Shown here in pieces: positions 25,303 to 33,600 of a stretch of 42,270 nt of DNA (the first letter of the stretch is position 1; each line of letters starts with the position of its first letter). The position numbers were made by a program, and so were the translations under genes. The stretch lies in contig JBMZBC010000018.1 in the NCBI GenBank assembly GCA_049611965.1, forward strand, positions 1 through 42,270. Reading direction: 5' to 3'. Source of the DNA: UBA10364 sp049611965 (GTDB lineage Bacteria > Bacteroidota > Bacteroidia > Flavobacteriales > Schleiferiaceae). The notes under the pieces are model-generated. The model saw only the letters and a program-made list of their open reading frames with translations, was not told where the DNA came from and did no database searches.

Positions 25303-27408
25303 TTAAGCTTTTGATTCTTCAATTACTTTCTCTGAAATGTTCGATGGAGTTTCAGCGTAGTGCGAGAACACCATACTAGATGCAGCACGACCAGAACTCA
25401 ACGTACGTAATGTTGTCACGTAACCGAACATTTCTGATAGAGGCACATCCGCCTTGATAACCTTGGCGTTGTTACGGTCAGACATATCGTTCACCTGACC
25501 ACGACGACGGTTCAAATCACCAACGATATCACCCATGTACTCTTCTGGAGTAACTACCTCTAGCTTCATGATTGGCTCCATGATAACAGGATTCGCTTTT
25601 TTCGCGCTTTCCTTGAAACCAAGCTTAGCTGCTAATTCGAAAGACAACTGGTCAGAATCCACAGGGTGGAAAGAACCATCTTTCAAAACAACTTTTACAG
25701 AGTCAACGTTAAAGCCAGCCAATGGACCATTGCCCATAGCAGCCTTAAAACCGTTTTCTACAGAAGGGATGAATTCTCTTGGTACGTTACCACCTTTCAC
25801 CTCGTTCACGAACTGAAGACCTTCACCTTCGAAGTCAGCGTCCACTGGAGAGATGTCAAAAATGATATCCGCGAACTTACCGCGACCACCCGTTTGTTTC
25901 TTGTAAACCTCACGGTGGTTAGCTGTACCGTTCAATGCTTCTTTGTACTCAACTTGTGGCTCACCTACGTTCACCTCAACCTTGAATTCACGTCTCATAC
26001 GATCGATCAAGATATCCAAGTGAAGCTCACCCATACCTGAGATAATCGTTTGACCTGAAGCCTCGTCCGTTTGAACACGGAAGGTTGGATCCTCTTCAGA
26101 AAGTTTTGCCAAAGCAGTACCCATCTTATCTACATCCGCCTTTGACTTAGGCTCAACCGCGATACCAATTACTGGCTCTGGGAAAGTCATCGACTCAAGT
26201 ACAATTGGTGCTTTCTCGTCACAAAGTGTATCACCAGTACGGATATCCTTGAAACCTACACCTGCACCAATATCACCTGCGGTAATCTGGTCGATCGGCT
26301 GTTGCTTGTTCGAGTGCATCTGGAAGATACGAGAGATACGCTCCTTTTTACCTGAACGCGTGTTCTTAACGTAAGAACCTGCATCAAGTGCACCAGAGTA
26401 AACACGGAAGAAACACAAACGACCAACGAACGGGTCAGTTGCAATCTTAAATGCTAAAGCAGAGAATGGCTCCTCTACCGAAGGCTTACGTGAATCCGCA
26501 TCACCTGTATCCGGGTTTGTACCTTCAATAGCTTCTACATCTAGAGGAGAAGGCAAGTAACGCATAACTGCGTCCAACATAGCCTGAACACCTTTGTTCT
26601 TAAATGCAGAACCACACATCATAGGAATGATGCTCATATCAATAGTTGCAGCACGAAGTGCAGCGATGATCTCGTCTTCAGTGATACTGTTCTCGTCCTC
26701 GAAGAATTTCTCCATCAAGTTCTCGTCGTATTCAGCTACAGCTTCAATGAGTTCAGCGCGCTTCTCGTCTACAGTATCTACTAGGTCGCTAGGGATTTCG
26801 ATTTCTTCGTAAGTCATCCCCATATCTTCTTCATTCCAAACGATGGCTTTCTTGCTGATCAAATCAACCACACCTTTGAAATCCATTTCGTCGCCAATTG
26901 GCACTTGAAGAGCAACTGGGTTACCACCCAACATTTCTTTTACCTGACGACAAACATTGAAGAAATCAGAACCTTGACGGTCCATTTTATTTACAAAACC
27001 TAGACGCGGAACACGGTACTTGTCCGCTTGACGCCATACAGTTTCAGATTGTGGCTCAACACCATCAACCGCAGAGAACAATGCAACAACACCGTCCAAT
27101 ACACGCAATGAACGCTCTACCTCAACGGTAAAGTCAACGTGTCCAGGGGTATCAATAATGTTAATTGCATATTTATTACCAGCGTACGGCCACTCACAGT
27201 GTGTTGCAGCTGAAGTAATGGTAATACCACGCTCCTGCTCTTGCTCCATCCAGTCCATAGTTGCAGCACCGTCGTGTACCTCACCAATCTTGTGACTTAC
27301 ACCTGTATAGTAAAGAATACGCTCAGTAGTAGTGGTTTTTCCAGCATCAATATGTGCTGCAATACCAATATTACGAGTGTACGTTAGATCTCTATTTCCT
27401 TTTGCCAT
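25303..27408 (-). CDS. fusA: Elongation factor G
   Basis: GTPase that drives ribosomal translocation and, with RRF, recycling. 701 residues with canonical domains I-V: P-loop AHIDAGKTTTTERIL, switch II IDTPGHVDFTVEVERSL, the NKMDRQG specificity motif, and the C-terminal domains with GMGELHLDILIDRMRREF and MFGYVTTLRTLSSGRA. It looks like the main EF-G rather than a paralogue because of its place between rpsG (11 bases) and rpsJ (12 bases). Confidence 0.98.
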   Translation of the reverse strand: MAKGNRDLTYTRNIGIAAHIDAGKTTTTERILYYTGVSHKIGEVHDGAATMDWMEQEQERGITITSAATHCEWPYAGNKYAINIIDTPGHVDFTVEVERSLRVLDGVVALFSAVDGVEPQSETVWRQADKYRVPRLGFVNKMDRQGSDFFNVCRQVKEMLGGNPVALQVPIGDEMDFKGVVDLISKKAIVWNEEDMGMTYEEIEIPSDLVDTVDEKRAELIEAVAEYDENLMEKFFEDENSITEDEIIAALRAATIDMSIIPMMCGSAFKNKGVQAMLDAVMRYLPSPLDVEAIEGTNPDTGDADSRKPSVEEPFSALAFKIATDPFVGRLCFFRVYSGALDAGSYVKNTRSGKKERISRIFQMHSNKQQPIDQITAGDIGAGVGFKDIRTGDTLCDEKAPIVLESMTFPEPVIGIAVEPKSKADVDKMGTALAKLSEEDPTFRVQTDEASGQTIISGMGELHLDILIDRMRREFKVEVNVGEPQVEYKEALNGTANHREVYKKQTGGRGKFADIIFDISPVDADFEGEGLQFVNEVKGGNVPREFIPSVENGFKAAMGNGPLAGFNVDSVKVVLKDGSFHPVDSDQLSFELAAKLGFKESAKKANPVIMEPIMKLEVVTPEEYMGDIVGDLNRRRGQVNDMSDRNNAKVIKADVPLSEMFGYVTTLRTLSSGRAASSMVFSHYAETPSNISEKVIEESKA

Positions 27409-27419
27409 GATTTAGTCTA

Positions 27420-27887
27420 TTAGAATCTAAAGTGAGAGAATGCTTTATTTGCTTCAGCCATACGGTGAACCTCAGTACGCTTCTTAACTGCAGCACCTTC
27501 TTCTTTCGAAGCAGCGATAATCTCTGCAGCCAATTTCTGCGCCATAGAACGCTCATTGCGACCACGTGCATAAGTAATCATCCACTTCATACCTAAAGTG
27601 ATTTTACGCTCTGGACGAACCTGCATAGGAATTTGGAAGTTGGCACCACCAACACGACGAGAGCGAACCTCAACGTGTGGCATTACATTGTTAAGTGCTT
27701 CTTTCCATACCTCTAGACCGTTGCTTTCTGTTTTTTCAGAAACAATGTCAATAGCATCATAGAAAATGTTGAATGCGATAGACTTCTTACCGTCCAACAT
27801 CAAATTGTTTACAAAACGAGTTACTAGCGTATCGTTGAATTTCGGATCCGGTAGTAACGGGCGCTTTTTAGCTCTTGCTTTTCTCAT
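27420..27887 (-). CDS. rpsG: 30S ribosomal protein S7
   Basis: Nucleates assembly of the 30S head. 155 residues with MRKARAKKRPLLPDPKFNDT, FVNNLMLDGKKSIAFNIFYD, VEVRSRRVGGANFQIPMQVR and the C-terminal MAEANKAFSHFRF. Second gene of the block, 22 bases after rpsL. Confidence 0.98.
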   Translation of the reverse strand: MRKARAKKRPLLPDPKFNDTLVTRFVNNLMLDGKKSIAFNIFYDAIDIVSEKTESNGLEVWKEALNNVMPHVEVRSRRVGGANFQIPMQVRPERKITLGMKWMITYARGRNERSMAQKLAAEIIAASKEEGAAVKKRTEVHRMAEANKAFSHFRF

Positions 27888-27909
27888 GAGTTCTTATCTA
27901 GAAGTGTGT

Positions 27910-28284
27910 TTATTTCTTAGGTCTCTTAGCACCGTACTTTGAGCGACGCTGAGTTCTTCCGTCTACACCTGCAGTATCGAGGGCACCACGTACAATGTGG
28001 TAGCGAACTCCTGGAAGGTCTTTTACACGACCACCACGAACAAGCACGATGCTGTGTTCTTGTAGGTTGTGTCCTTCACCTCCGATGTAGGCATTTACTT
28101 CATTTCCATTTGATAGACGCACCCTTGCCACTTTACGCATCGCCGAGTTTGGTTTTTTCGGCGTCGTTGTGTAGACACGAGTACATACACCCCTGCGTTG
28201 TGGGCAGGAATCCAGCGCAGCAGATTTACTCTTTTGTTTGATCTGTTTGCGACCTTTTCTTACAAGCTGTTGAATCGTTGGCAT
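27910..28284 (-). CDS. rpsL: 30S ribosomal protein S12
   Basis: Decoding-centre protein, 124 residues, with CPQRRGVCTRVYTTTPKKPN and GEGHNLQEHSIVLVRGGRVK. The residues whose changes give streptomycin resistance in other bacteria, Lys43 and Lys88, are wild-type here. It is the first gene of the long minus-strand block and has its own promoter about 60 bases upstream. Confidence 0.98.
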   Translation of the reverse strand: MPTIQQLVRKGRKQIKQKSKSAALDSCPQRRGVCTRVYTTTPKKPNSAMRKVARVRLSNGNEVNAYIGGEGHNLQEHSIVLVRGGRVKDLPGVRYHIVRGALDTAGVDGRTQRRSKYGAKRPKK

Positions 28285-28324
28285 ACGTACCTTTTGATTT
28301 CTAGTTTATTCCAATAATCAGTTA

Positions 28325-28339
28325 CCCCATTTTTTGGGG
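28325..28339 (-). other. Small hairpin near the expected 5' end of the rpsL transcript
   Basis: On the minus strand CCCC-AAAAAAT-GGGG forms a 4-bp GC stem immediately downstream of the -7 element, about where transcription should start. A 5'-terminal hairpin could stabilise the mRNA, but the stem is short. Confidence 0.35.
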
Positions 28340-28343
28340 ACTG

Positions 28344-28374
28344 CAAATGTAGTGATATTATCTCCAGAACCAAA
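28344..28374 (-). promoter_or_regulatory. Promoter of the rpsL-led ribosomal block
   Basis: On the minus strand TTTG (28374-28371), a 19-base spacer and TACATTTG (28351-28344) match the Bacteroidota primary-sigma pattern TTG-N19-TAnnTTTG. It is the best promoter for the whole minus-strand block; the leader would be about 50 bases. Confidence 0.8.
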
Positions 28375-28469
28375 CCCCTGTGGATTAAAATAATTGGCTC
28401 GTTCTGAAATAATTACGTAGGGTGTTGAAAAGAGGTCGAAAATTCACCAATTAGGCTTTGGAGTTGACC

Positions 28470-28499
28470 TTGTTTTAAACTCGGATAAAAGTACCTTTG
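28470..28499 (+). promoter_or_regulatory. Promoter of the helicase-murA operon
   Basis: TTG (28470-28472), a 19-base spacer and TACCTTTG (28492-28499) match the Bacteroidota consensus exactly. It lies 28 bases before the helicase start codon and faces away from the rpsL promoter. Confidence 0.8.
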
Positions 28500-28527
28500 T
28501 TAACTGTCCAATTTAACAGCATTCCCT

Positions 28528-30912
28528 TTGGCACATTTTCTCAATCAACTAAACGATGCTCAGCGCAAAGCAGCGGAGCAAACTGAGGGCCCAGTTATGG
28601 TCATAGCCGGTGCTGGGTCTGGGAAAACACGAGTTCTGACCTACAGAATTGCATACCTTTTAGAGAAAGGTGTCGATGCCTTCAATATCCTCTCTTTGAC
28701 CTTTACCAACAAGGCAGCAAGAGAGATGAAAGAACGTATTGGGAAGCTTGTAGGAGAGAGTGAAGCCAAGAATCTTTGGATGGGCACTTTTCACAGCATA
28801 TTTGCACGCATCCTAAGGATAGAAGCAGAGAAATTAGGTTACCCAACAAATTTCACCATTTACGATGCAGATGACAGCAAAAAAGTGATCTCTAACATTA
28901 TTAAAGAGAAGAATTTAGACAAGGATATTTACAAGGCTAAATCTGTTGCAGGACGCATCTCCTCACTTAAGAATAACCTAATTACACCGAAAGCTTACTT
29001 CCAAAACGGGGAACTTCAAGCACAAGACAGCTCGGCAAAAATGCCCATGTTCGGAGAGATCTATCAGGCATACACAGAACGGTGTTTTCGAGCCGGATGC
29101 ATGGACTTCGATGATTTGCTATTGAAGACCAATGAACTGATGTACAAGTTCCCCGATGTCCTGGCGAAGTACCAGAACAGGTTTAAGTACATTTTGGTAG
29201 ACGAGTATCAGGATACCAACCACAGTCAATACCTCATTGTTAAGGCACTTGCTGCGAAATATGAGAACATATGTATCGTAGGTGACGACGCACAATCTAT
29301 TTACGCTTTCCGCGGTGCAAACATTCGCAACATTCTGAACTTCCAAAAGGATTATCCAGATACGAAACTGTTCAAGCTAGAGCAGAATTACCGCTCCACC
29401 AACAATATTGTTCAGGCAGCAAACAGCATCATTGAAAAGAACAAAGATCAAATACAGAAAAACGTCTGGACAGAGAACAGCGGCGGAGAGAAGATCATCG
29501 TTCACAAAAGTATTTCAGATTCCGACGAGGGCAACTACATCGCTACGAATGTCTGGCAGACTGCCATGAACGAAGGCGCAAAACACGACGACTTCTGTAT
29601 TCTTTACCGGACTAATGCGCAGAGCAGAAGTTTCGAAGATGCATTGCGTAAAAAGAACATTCCCTACAAAATTTACGGGGGGTTGAGCTTTTACCAGCGT
29701 AAAGAGATTAAAGACGTTTTAGCATATCTAAGACTCGTAATCAATCCAAAAGACGAAGAAGCATTTAGAAGGGTCATTAATTACCCTGCTAGAGGGATTG
29801 GAGCAACTACTTTAGCCAAGCTAACCTTAGCTGCTGAAGCACAAGGGATATCTCTTTGGGAGGTTTGCGAACGTTTACAGAGTATACCAACAGGACTGAA
29901 TAAGCCTACGCAAAAGAAGATTAGCGATTTTGCAGTGCTTATCAATTCCTTCGCCGTTTTAGCAAAAAAACACGATGCTTTTGATGTTGTAGCACACGTT
30001 GCAAAAAGTGTGGGATTGATCAAAGTACTTGGCGAAGACAAGACCCCAGAGGGTGTGACTCGGTATGAGAACGTACAAGAATTATTGAACGGGATTAAGG
30101 ATTTTACCGAGCAGCAGAAAGAATTGGCCGAGGGCGACCCCTCGCTAGCTAATTTCTTATCCGATGTTGCACTATTGACAGACCGTGATAATGAGGTCGA
30201 CGACGGAACTCCCAAAGTGAGTATGATGACCATCCACTTGGCTAAGGGGTTGGAATTTCCATATGTCTACATTGTCGGCCTTGAAGAGAACCTCTTTCCT
30301 AGTATGATGAGCAGCGGAAGCAGAAGCGAGCTCGAAGAGGAACGTCGTTTGTTCTATGTCGCCTTAACACGAGCGGAGAAAAGAGCCCATTTAACATATG
30401 CACATACAAGGTACCGCTGGGGCAAGCTTATTGACTGTGAACCTTCTCGATTTATCGATGAGATTGATGAAAAATACCTAGATATAAAGGTCCCCGAATT
30501 TTCCCCGACGAGTTTTAGTTCTCCAGCACTTAATAACGCATTTGGCGCTCCGGCGAGCGGTAACGGTCGAAGTGCAACAGTGTACAAAGGGAAAAACACC
30601 AATTGGGGTAAACCTGCTGGGTCGCAGAAAAAGAGTGCCAACATAGGACCGGGTGCCGGTGCCGCAAAAAAGCCTACCTTGAGGGGCAAAACGCTTACAC
30701 CGATAAATAACACCGGTGCAGGCACAATGAGTGGTGATTTTCTTAAGCCACATGAATTGCACGAAGGCAAGCGTGTGGTCCACGGCCGTTTTGGCTTGGG
30801 GACCGTTGTACGCATGGAAGGCGAAGGAGCAGACGCCAAAGCCATCATCAACTTCGACAATGCTGGAGAAAAAAGATTGTTACTAAAATTCGCCAAGGTC
30901 AGCGCGGTCTAA
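28528..30912 (+). CDS. UvrD/PcrA-family 3'-5' DNA helicase
   Basis: Superfamily 1A helicase, 794 residues. Visible motifs are the Q-motif LNDAQRKAA, Walker A AGAGSGKTRVLTYR, TFTNKAAREMKERI (Ia), VDEYQDTNHSQY (II), VGDDAQSIYAFRGA (III), EQNYRS (IV), IHLAKGLEFPYVYIVGLEE (V) and EEERRLFYVALTRAEK (VI). A Gly/Ser/Pro/Asn-rich linker (about residues 655-745) leads to a Tudor-like end (VVHGRFGLGTVVRMEGEG), typical of PcrA, where it contacts RNA polymerase or repair partners. Roles are expected in excision repair and clearing stalled replication. The start is a TTG at 28528; no ATG or GTG in frame lies between it and the promoter. First gene of an operon with the DUF4290 gene and murA. Confidence 0.94.
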   Translation: MAHFLNQLNDAQRKAAEQTEGPVMVIAGAGSGKTRVLTYRIAYLLEKGVDAFNILSLTFTNKAAREMKERIGKLVGESEAKNLWMGTFHSIFARILRIEAEKLGYPTNFTIYDADDSKKVISNIIKEKNLDKDIYKAKSVAGRISSLKNNLITPKAYFQNGELQAQDSSAKMPMFGEIYQAYTERCFRAGCMDFDDLLLKTNELMYKFPDVLAKYQNRFKYILVDEYQDTNHSQYLIVKALAAKYENICIVGDDAQSIYAFRGANIRNILNFQKDYPDTKLFKLEQNYRSTNNIVQAANSIIEKNKDQIQKNVWTENSGGEKIIVHKSISDSDEGNYIATNVWQTAMNEGAKHDDFCILYRTNAQSRSFEDALRKKNIPYKIYGGLSFYQRKEIKDVLAYLRLVINPKDEEAFRRVINYPARGIGATTLAKLTLAAEAQGISLWEVCERLQSIPTGLNKPTQKKISDFAVLINSFAVLAKKHDAFDVVAHVAKSVGLIKVLGEDKTPEGVTRYENVQELLNGIKDFTEQQKELAEGDPSLANFLSDVALLTDRDNEVDDGTPKVSMMTIHLAKGLEFPYVYIVGLEENLFPSMMSSGSRSELEEERRLFYVALTRAEKRAHLTYAHTRYRWGKLIDCEPSRFIDEIDEKYLDIKVPEFSPTSFSSPALNNAFGAPASGNGRSATVYKGKNTNWGKPAGSQKKSANIGPGAGAAKKPTLRGKTLTPINNTGAGTMSGDFLKPHELHEGKRVVHGRFGLGTVVRMEGEGADAKAIINFDNAGEKRLLLKFAKVSAV

Positions 30913-30937
30913 GCGAAGATTTTAAGTTATTGAGACT

Positions 30938-31552
30938 ATGGAATACAATACAGACAGAACTCAACTGAAGATACCAGAGTACGGTAGAAACGTACAACGT
31001 ATGGTGGACTACTGTTTGACTATCGAAGACAAAGAGCACCGCAGTAAGGTGGCGCAGAGTATCATCGATGTGATCGGAAATTTAAATCCCGCTATCCGCG
31101 ATGCTCCAGATTACGCACACAAGCTTTGGGATCATTTGTTCATCATGTCCGATTTTGAATTGGACGTGGATAGCCCATACCCTATTCCAACCGCTGAAAG
31201 CTTCGTTGGCCTACCTGATGAAGTGCCATATCCGCAGAAATCACGTCGTTTCCGTCACTACGGCTCAATTGTCAAGAATATGATTAGCCATGCTCTGCAA
31301 TTAGAGGAGGGAGAAGAAAAAGACGCATTAGTGTACGGCATCGCCTACGCAATGAAGCGCAATTACCTTAAATACAACAAAGACACCGTTAGTGATGCCA
31401 CTATTCTTGGTGATTTGGCTGAAATGTCTGAGGGTAAATTAAAGCTTGGTGAGTTTGAATTGCCTCACGAAAAAGCATTTGGCATTACGCAAGCCGAACG
31501 CAAACAAGGCCAAAACAACCGCAAAAAGAAAAACAAGAAAAGGAGATACTAA
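30938..31552 (+). CDS. DUF4290 domain protein, function unknown
   Basis: 204 residues that I recognise as the Bacteroidota-restricted DUF4290 family from the block YGRNVQRMVDYCLTIEDKEH and HKLWDHLFIMSDFELDVDSP. No signal peptide or membrane segment is visible, so it is probably cytoplasmic and helical. Residues about 185-204 form a strongly basic, Asn/Lys/Arg-rich tail (NRKKKNKKRRY at the end), compatible with nucleic-acid or ribosome contact, but that is inference. It lies 25 bases after the helicase and three bases before murA, so it is probably co-expressed with both. Confidence 0.85.
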   Translation: MEYNTDRTQLKIPEYGRNVQRMVDYCLTIEDKEHRSKVAQSIIDVIGNLNPAIRDAPDYAHKLWDHLFIMSDFELDVDSPYPIPTAESFVGLPDEVPYPQKSRRFRHYGSIVKNMISHALQLEEGEEKDALVYGIAYAMKRNYLKYNKDTVSDATILGDLAEMSEGKLKLGEFELPHEKAFGITQAERKQGQNNRKKKNKKRRY

Positions 31553-31555
31553 TAC

Positions 31556-32860
31556 ATGGGAACATTTAAGATTACCGGAGGAAAAAAACTCAACGGAACC
31601 ATCACGCCTCAAGGGGCGAAAAATGAAACCTTACAGATCCTCTGTGCAGTCTTACTGACCCCTGAGGAAGTACGCATCACGAATATTCCGGACATTGTAG
31701 ATGTCAACAAGCTTATCGACCTCTTGGGCGATTTGGGTGTTTATGTGAAGAAAAACGGGCACGGTGATTATACTTTCAAGGCGGAAAATGTCAACCTTGA
31801 CTATCTAACCTCTGATACGTTCAAGCAGAAGGGAGCTAGCCTTCGAGGCTCAATCATGATTGTTGGACCACTACTGGCTCGATTCGGCAAAGCCTACATT
31901 CCTAAACCGGGCGGTGATAAAATTGGCCGTAGAAGATTAGATACGCACTTCTTGGGCTTCCAGAAGTTGGGGGCAAAATTCAACTACGACAGCAAAGACA
32001 GTTTCTACAGTGTAGATGCTTCACAACTCACCGGAACGTATATGCTACTCGACGAAGCTTCTGTAACGGGTACTGCAAACGTGGTTATGGCTGCTGTCAT
32101 GGCAAAAGGAAAAACGACCATTTACAATGCAGCTTGTGAGCCTTACCTACAGCAGTTGTGTAAGATGCTCGTTCGCATGGGTGCAAAGATTGACGGTATC
32201 GGCTCTAACATGCTTCACATAGAAGGAGTTTCTGAGTTAGGCGGAACAGACCACCGCATTTTACCGGACATGATAGAGATTGGATCATGGATTGGCCTTG
32301 CGGCGATGACTGGATCAGATATCACCATCAAGGACGTAAGTTATCCCGACCTCGGAATCATCCCTACCGTTTTCCGTCGCCTGGGTATTCATACAGAACT
32401 TATAGGTGATGATTTACGTGTTCCAGCGCACGATCATTACGAAATAGAGAGCTTCATCGACGGATCCATTATGACCATAGCTGATGCGCCATGGCCAGGG
32501 TTCACCCCAGATCTTTTAAGTATCATTCTTGTGACAGCCACGCAAGCTCGAGGGTCGGTGCTCATTCACCAAAAGATGTTCGAATCGCGTTTATTCTTTA
32601 CTGATAAGTTGATCGATATGGGTGCACAAATCATTCTTTGTGACCCTCACCGTGCGACTGTCATTGGTCTAGACAAACAAAGTCCTTTGCGTGCAACAAC
32701 CATGACCTCTCCTGACATTCGTGCCGGAGTTAGCTTGTTGATTGCGGCTCTGAGTGCAGAAGGAACATCAACCATTCACAACATTAATCAGATTGATCGA
32801 GGCTACGAGAACATCGACGGAAGATTGAAAGCACTTGGTGCGGAAATAGTTAGATTGTAG
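31556..32860 (+). CDS. murA: UDP-N-acetylglucosamine 1-carboxyvinyltransferase (Asp variant)
   Basis: First committed step of peptidoglycan synthesis: transfers enolpyruvyl from PEP to UDP-GlcNAc in the cytoplasm. 434 residues with the catalytic Lys22-Asn23 in QGAKNETLQI and the active-site loop KPGGDKIGRRRLDTH. The residue that is Cys115 in E. coli, the fosfomycin target, is Asp121 here, a change known to give intrinsic fosfomycin resistance in Mycobacterium tuberculosis and others and which I believe is common in Bacteroidota. It starts three bases after the DUF4290 stop. An AGGAG stretch 10 bases before ATG is also coding sequence of the previous gene. Confidence 0.96.
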   Translation: MGTFKITGGKKLNGTITPQGAKNETLQILCAVLLTPEEVRITNIPDIVDVNKLIDLLGDLGVYVKKNGHGDYTFKAENVNLDYLTSDTFKQKGASLRGSIMIVGPLLARFGKAYIPKPGGDKIGRRRLDTHFLGFQKLGAKFNYDSKDSFYSVDASQLTGTYMLLDEASVTGTANVVMAAVMAKGKTTIYNAACEPYLQQLCKMLVRMGAKIDGIGSNMLHIEGVSELGGTDHRILPDMIEIGSWIGLAAMTGSDITIKDVSYPDLGIIPTVFRRLGIHTELIGDDLRVPAHDHYEIESFIDGSIMTIADAPWPGFTPDLLSIILVTATQARGSVLIHQKMFESRLFFTDKLIDMGAQIILCDPHRATVIGLDKQSPLRATTMTSPDIRAGVSLLIAALSAEGTSTIHNINQIDRGYENIDGRLKALGAEIVRL

Positions 32861-32884
32861 GCCTTAAAAGCAACATACTTAATC

Positions 32885-33445
32885 ATGAAAAAAGTATCCC
32901 TAATCATAAGCAGCTTTGCACTGCTTTTAACTGTAGCGATATTTACCAGCGCCCAAAACAATTACAGCGATGCCGTTGCTGCTCCTGCCGAGCAAATGGC
33001 AACCTTGAGTATCGGTGATAAAGCACCTGAAATTGCCATGCGCGATCCGCAAGGCAACATTCGCAAGCTATCGGATTTAAAAGGAAAGATTGTCCTAATA
33101 GACTTTTGGGCATCATGGTGTCGCCCGTGTAGAATGGAGAATCCTAATGTGGTTCGCACTTACGGTCAATACAAAGATGCTGCGTTCAAAAACGGCGATG
33201 GATTTGAGGTTTTCTCCGTTAGCCTGGATCGAGATAAATCGGCTTGGGAGAAGGGTATTTCACAAGATAAATTGGTTTGGGAAAACCATGTTAGCGACTT
33301 GCAGTTTTGGAGAAATGCTGCTGCACGTACCTACAATGTGAACTCTATTCCGGCGACCTTCTTGATTGACGGTGATGGAATTATCATAAAGAAAAACCTA
33401 AGAGGTAAAGCCCTAGAGAATACGCTAGCTTCTTTGAAGCGCTAA
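32885..33445 (+). CDS. Secreted TlpA/ResA-like thioredoxin-fold protein
   Basis: 186 residues: a signal peptide (about 1-23, ending FTSAQ) without a lipobox cysteine, then an AhpC/TSA-like thioredoxin fold starting near GDKAPEIAMRDPQGN. The active site is WCRPC (Cys79, Cys82), and a cis-proline region SIPATFLID follows. Family members reduce disulfides in the periplasm, for example of c-type cytochrome apoproteins or in oxidative stress defence; the partner is not evident here. It follows murA by 24 bases and precedes a strong terminator, so it may be the last gene of the helicase operon. Confidence 0.88.
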   Translation: MKKVSLIISSFALLLTVAIFTSAQNNYSDAVAAPAEQMATLSIGDKAPEIAMRDPQGNIRKLSDLKGKIVLIDFWASWCRPCRMENPNVVRTYGQYKDAAFKNGDGFEVFSVSLDRDKSAWEKGISQDKLVWENHVSDLQFWRNAAARTYNVNSIPATFLIDGDGIIIKKNLRGKALENTLASLKR

Positions 33446-33470
33446 GATATTTTGACTTCAATGTCAAATT

Positions 33471-33503
33471 AAGGGCGCCGGCGATGCCGGCGCCCTTTTT
33501 TAT
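33471..33503 (+). terminator. Rho-independent terminator after the thioredoxin-like gene
   Basis: A perfect 12-bp GC-rich stem (33471-33482 with 33486-33497), GAT loop, followed by a T run. It closes the helicase-DUF4290-murA-thioredoxin operon. Confidence 0.93.
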
Positions 33504-33507
33504 GCGG

Positions 33508-33515
33508 TATTTTTG
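33508..33515 (+). promoter_or_regulatory. Possible -7 promoter element for grpE-dnaJ
   Basis: TATTTTTG fits TAnnTTTG and runs directly into the palindrome that follows. No good TTG lies 19 bases upstream. A second, weaker candidate is TTG at 33531-33533 with ACATTTTG at 33556-33563, whose -33 part lies inside the palindrome. Confidence 0.35.
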
Positions 33516-33545
33516 CGCACCGCTGACACCTTGTCAGCGGTGCGC
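33515..33545. repeat. 14-bp perfect inverted repeat upstream of grpE
   Basis: The arms GCGCACCGCTGACA and TGTCAGCGGTGCGC are exact complements with a three-base CCT spacer. No T-tract follows on either strand, so it is not a classic terminator, and it is not the CIRCE element of HrcA. It overlaps the candidate grpE promoters, which makes an operator or a 5' RNA structure possible. Confidence 0.75.
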
Positions 33546-33600
33546 TTAATGGCGAACATTTTGCAGTAATAGAGAAAAACTAGCCCTAAATTCTAAATAC

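Noticed and set aside
31540..31556. Shine-Dalgarno site (AGGAG) before murA
   Set aside because: It encodes the Lys/Arg tail of the DUF4290 protein and the other genes here lack such sites; probably coincidence.
33515..33545. Second hairpin after the thioredoxin-like gene read as a terminator
   Set aside because: It lacks a T-tract on both strands; kept only as an inverted repeat of unknown role.
33498..33600. CIRCE heat-shock element before grpE
   Set aside because: No TTAGCACTC-N9-GAGTGCTAA match; the palindrome has different sequence and spacing.
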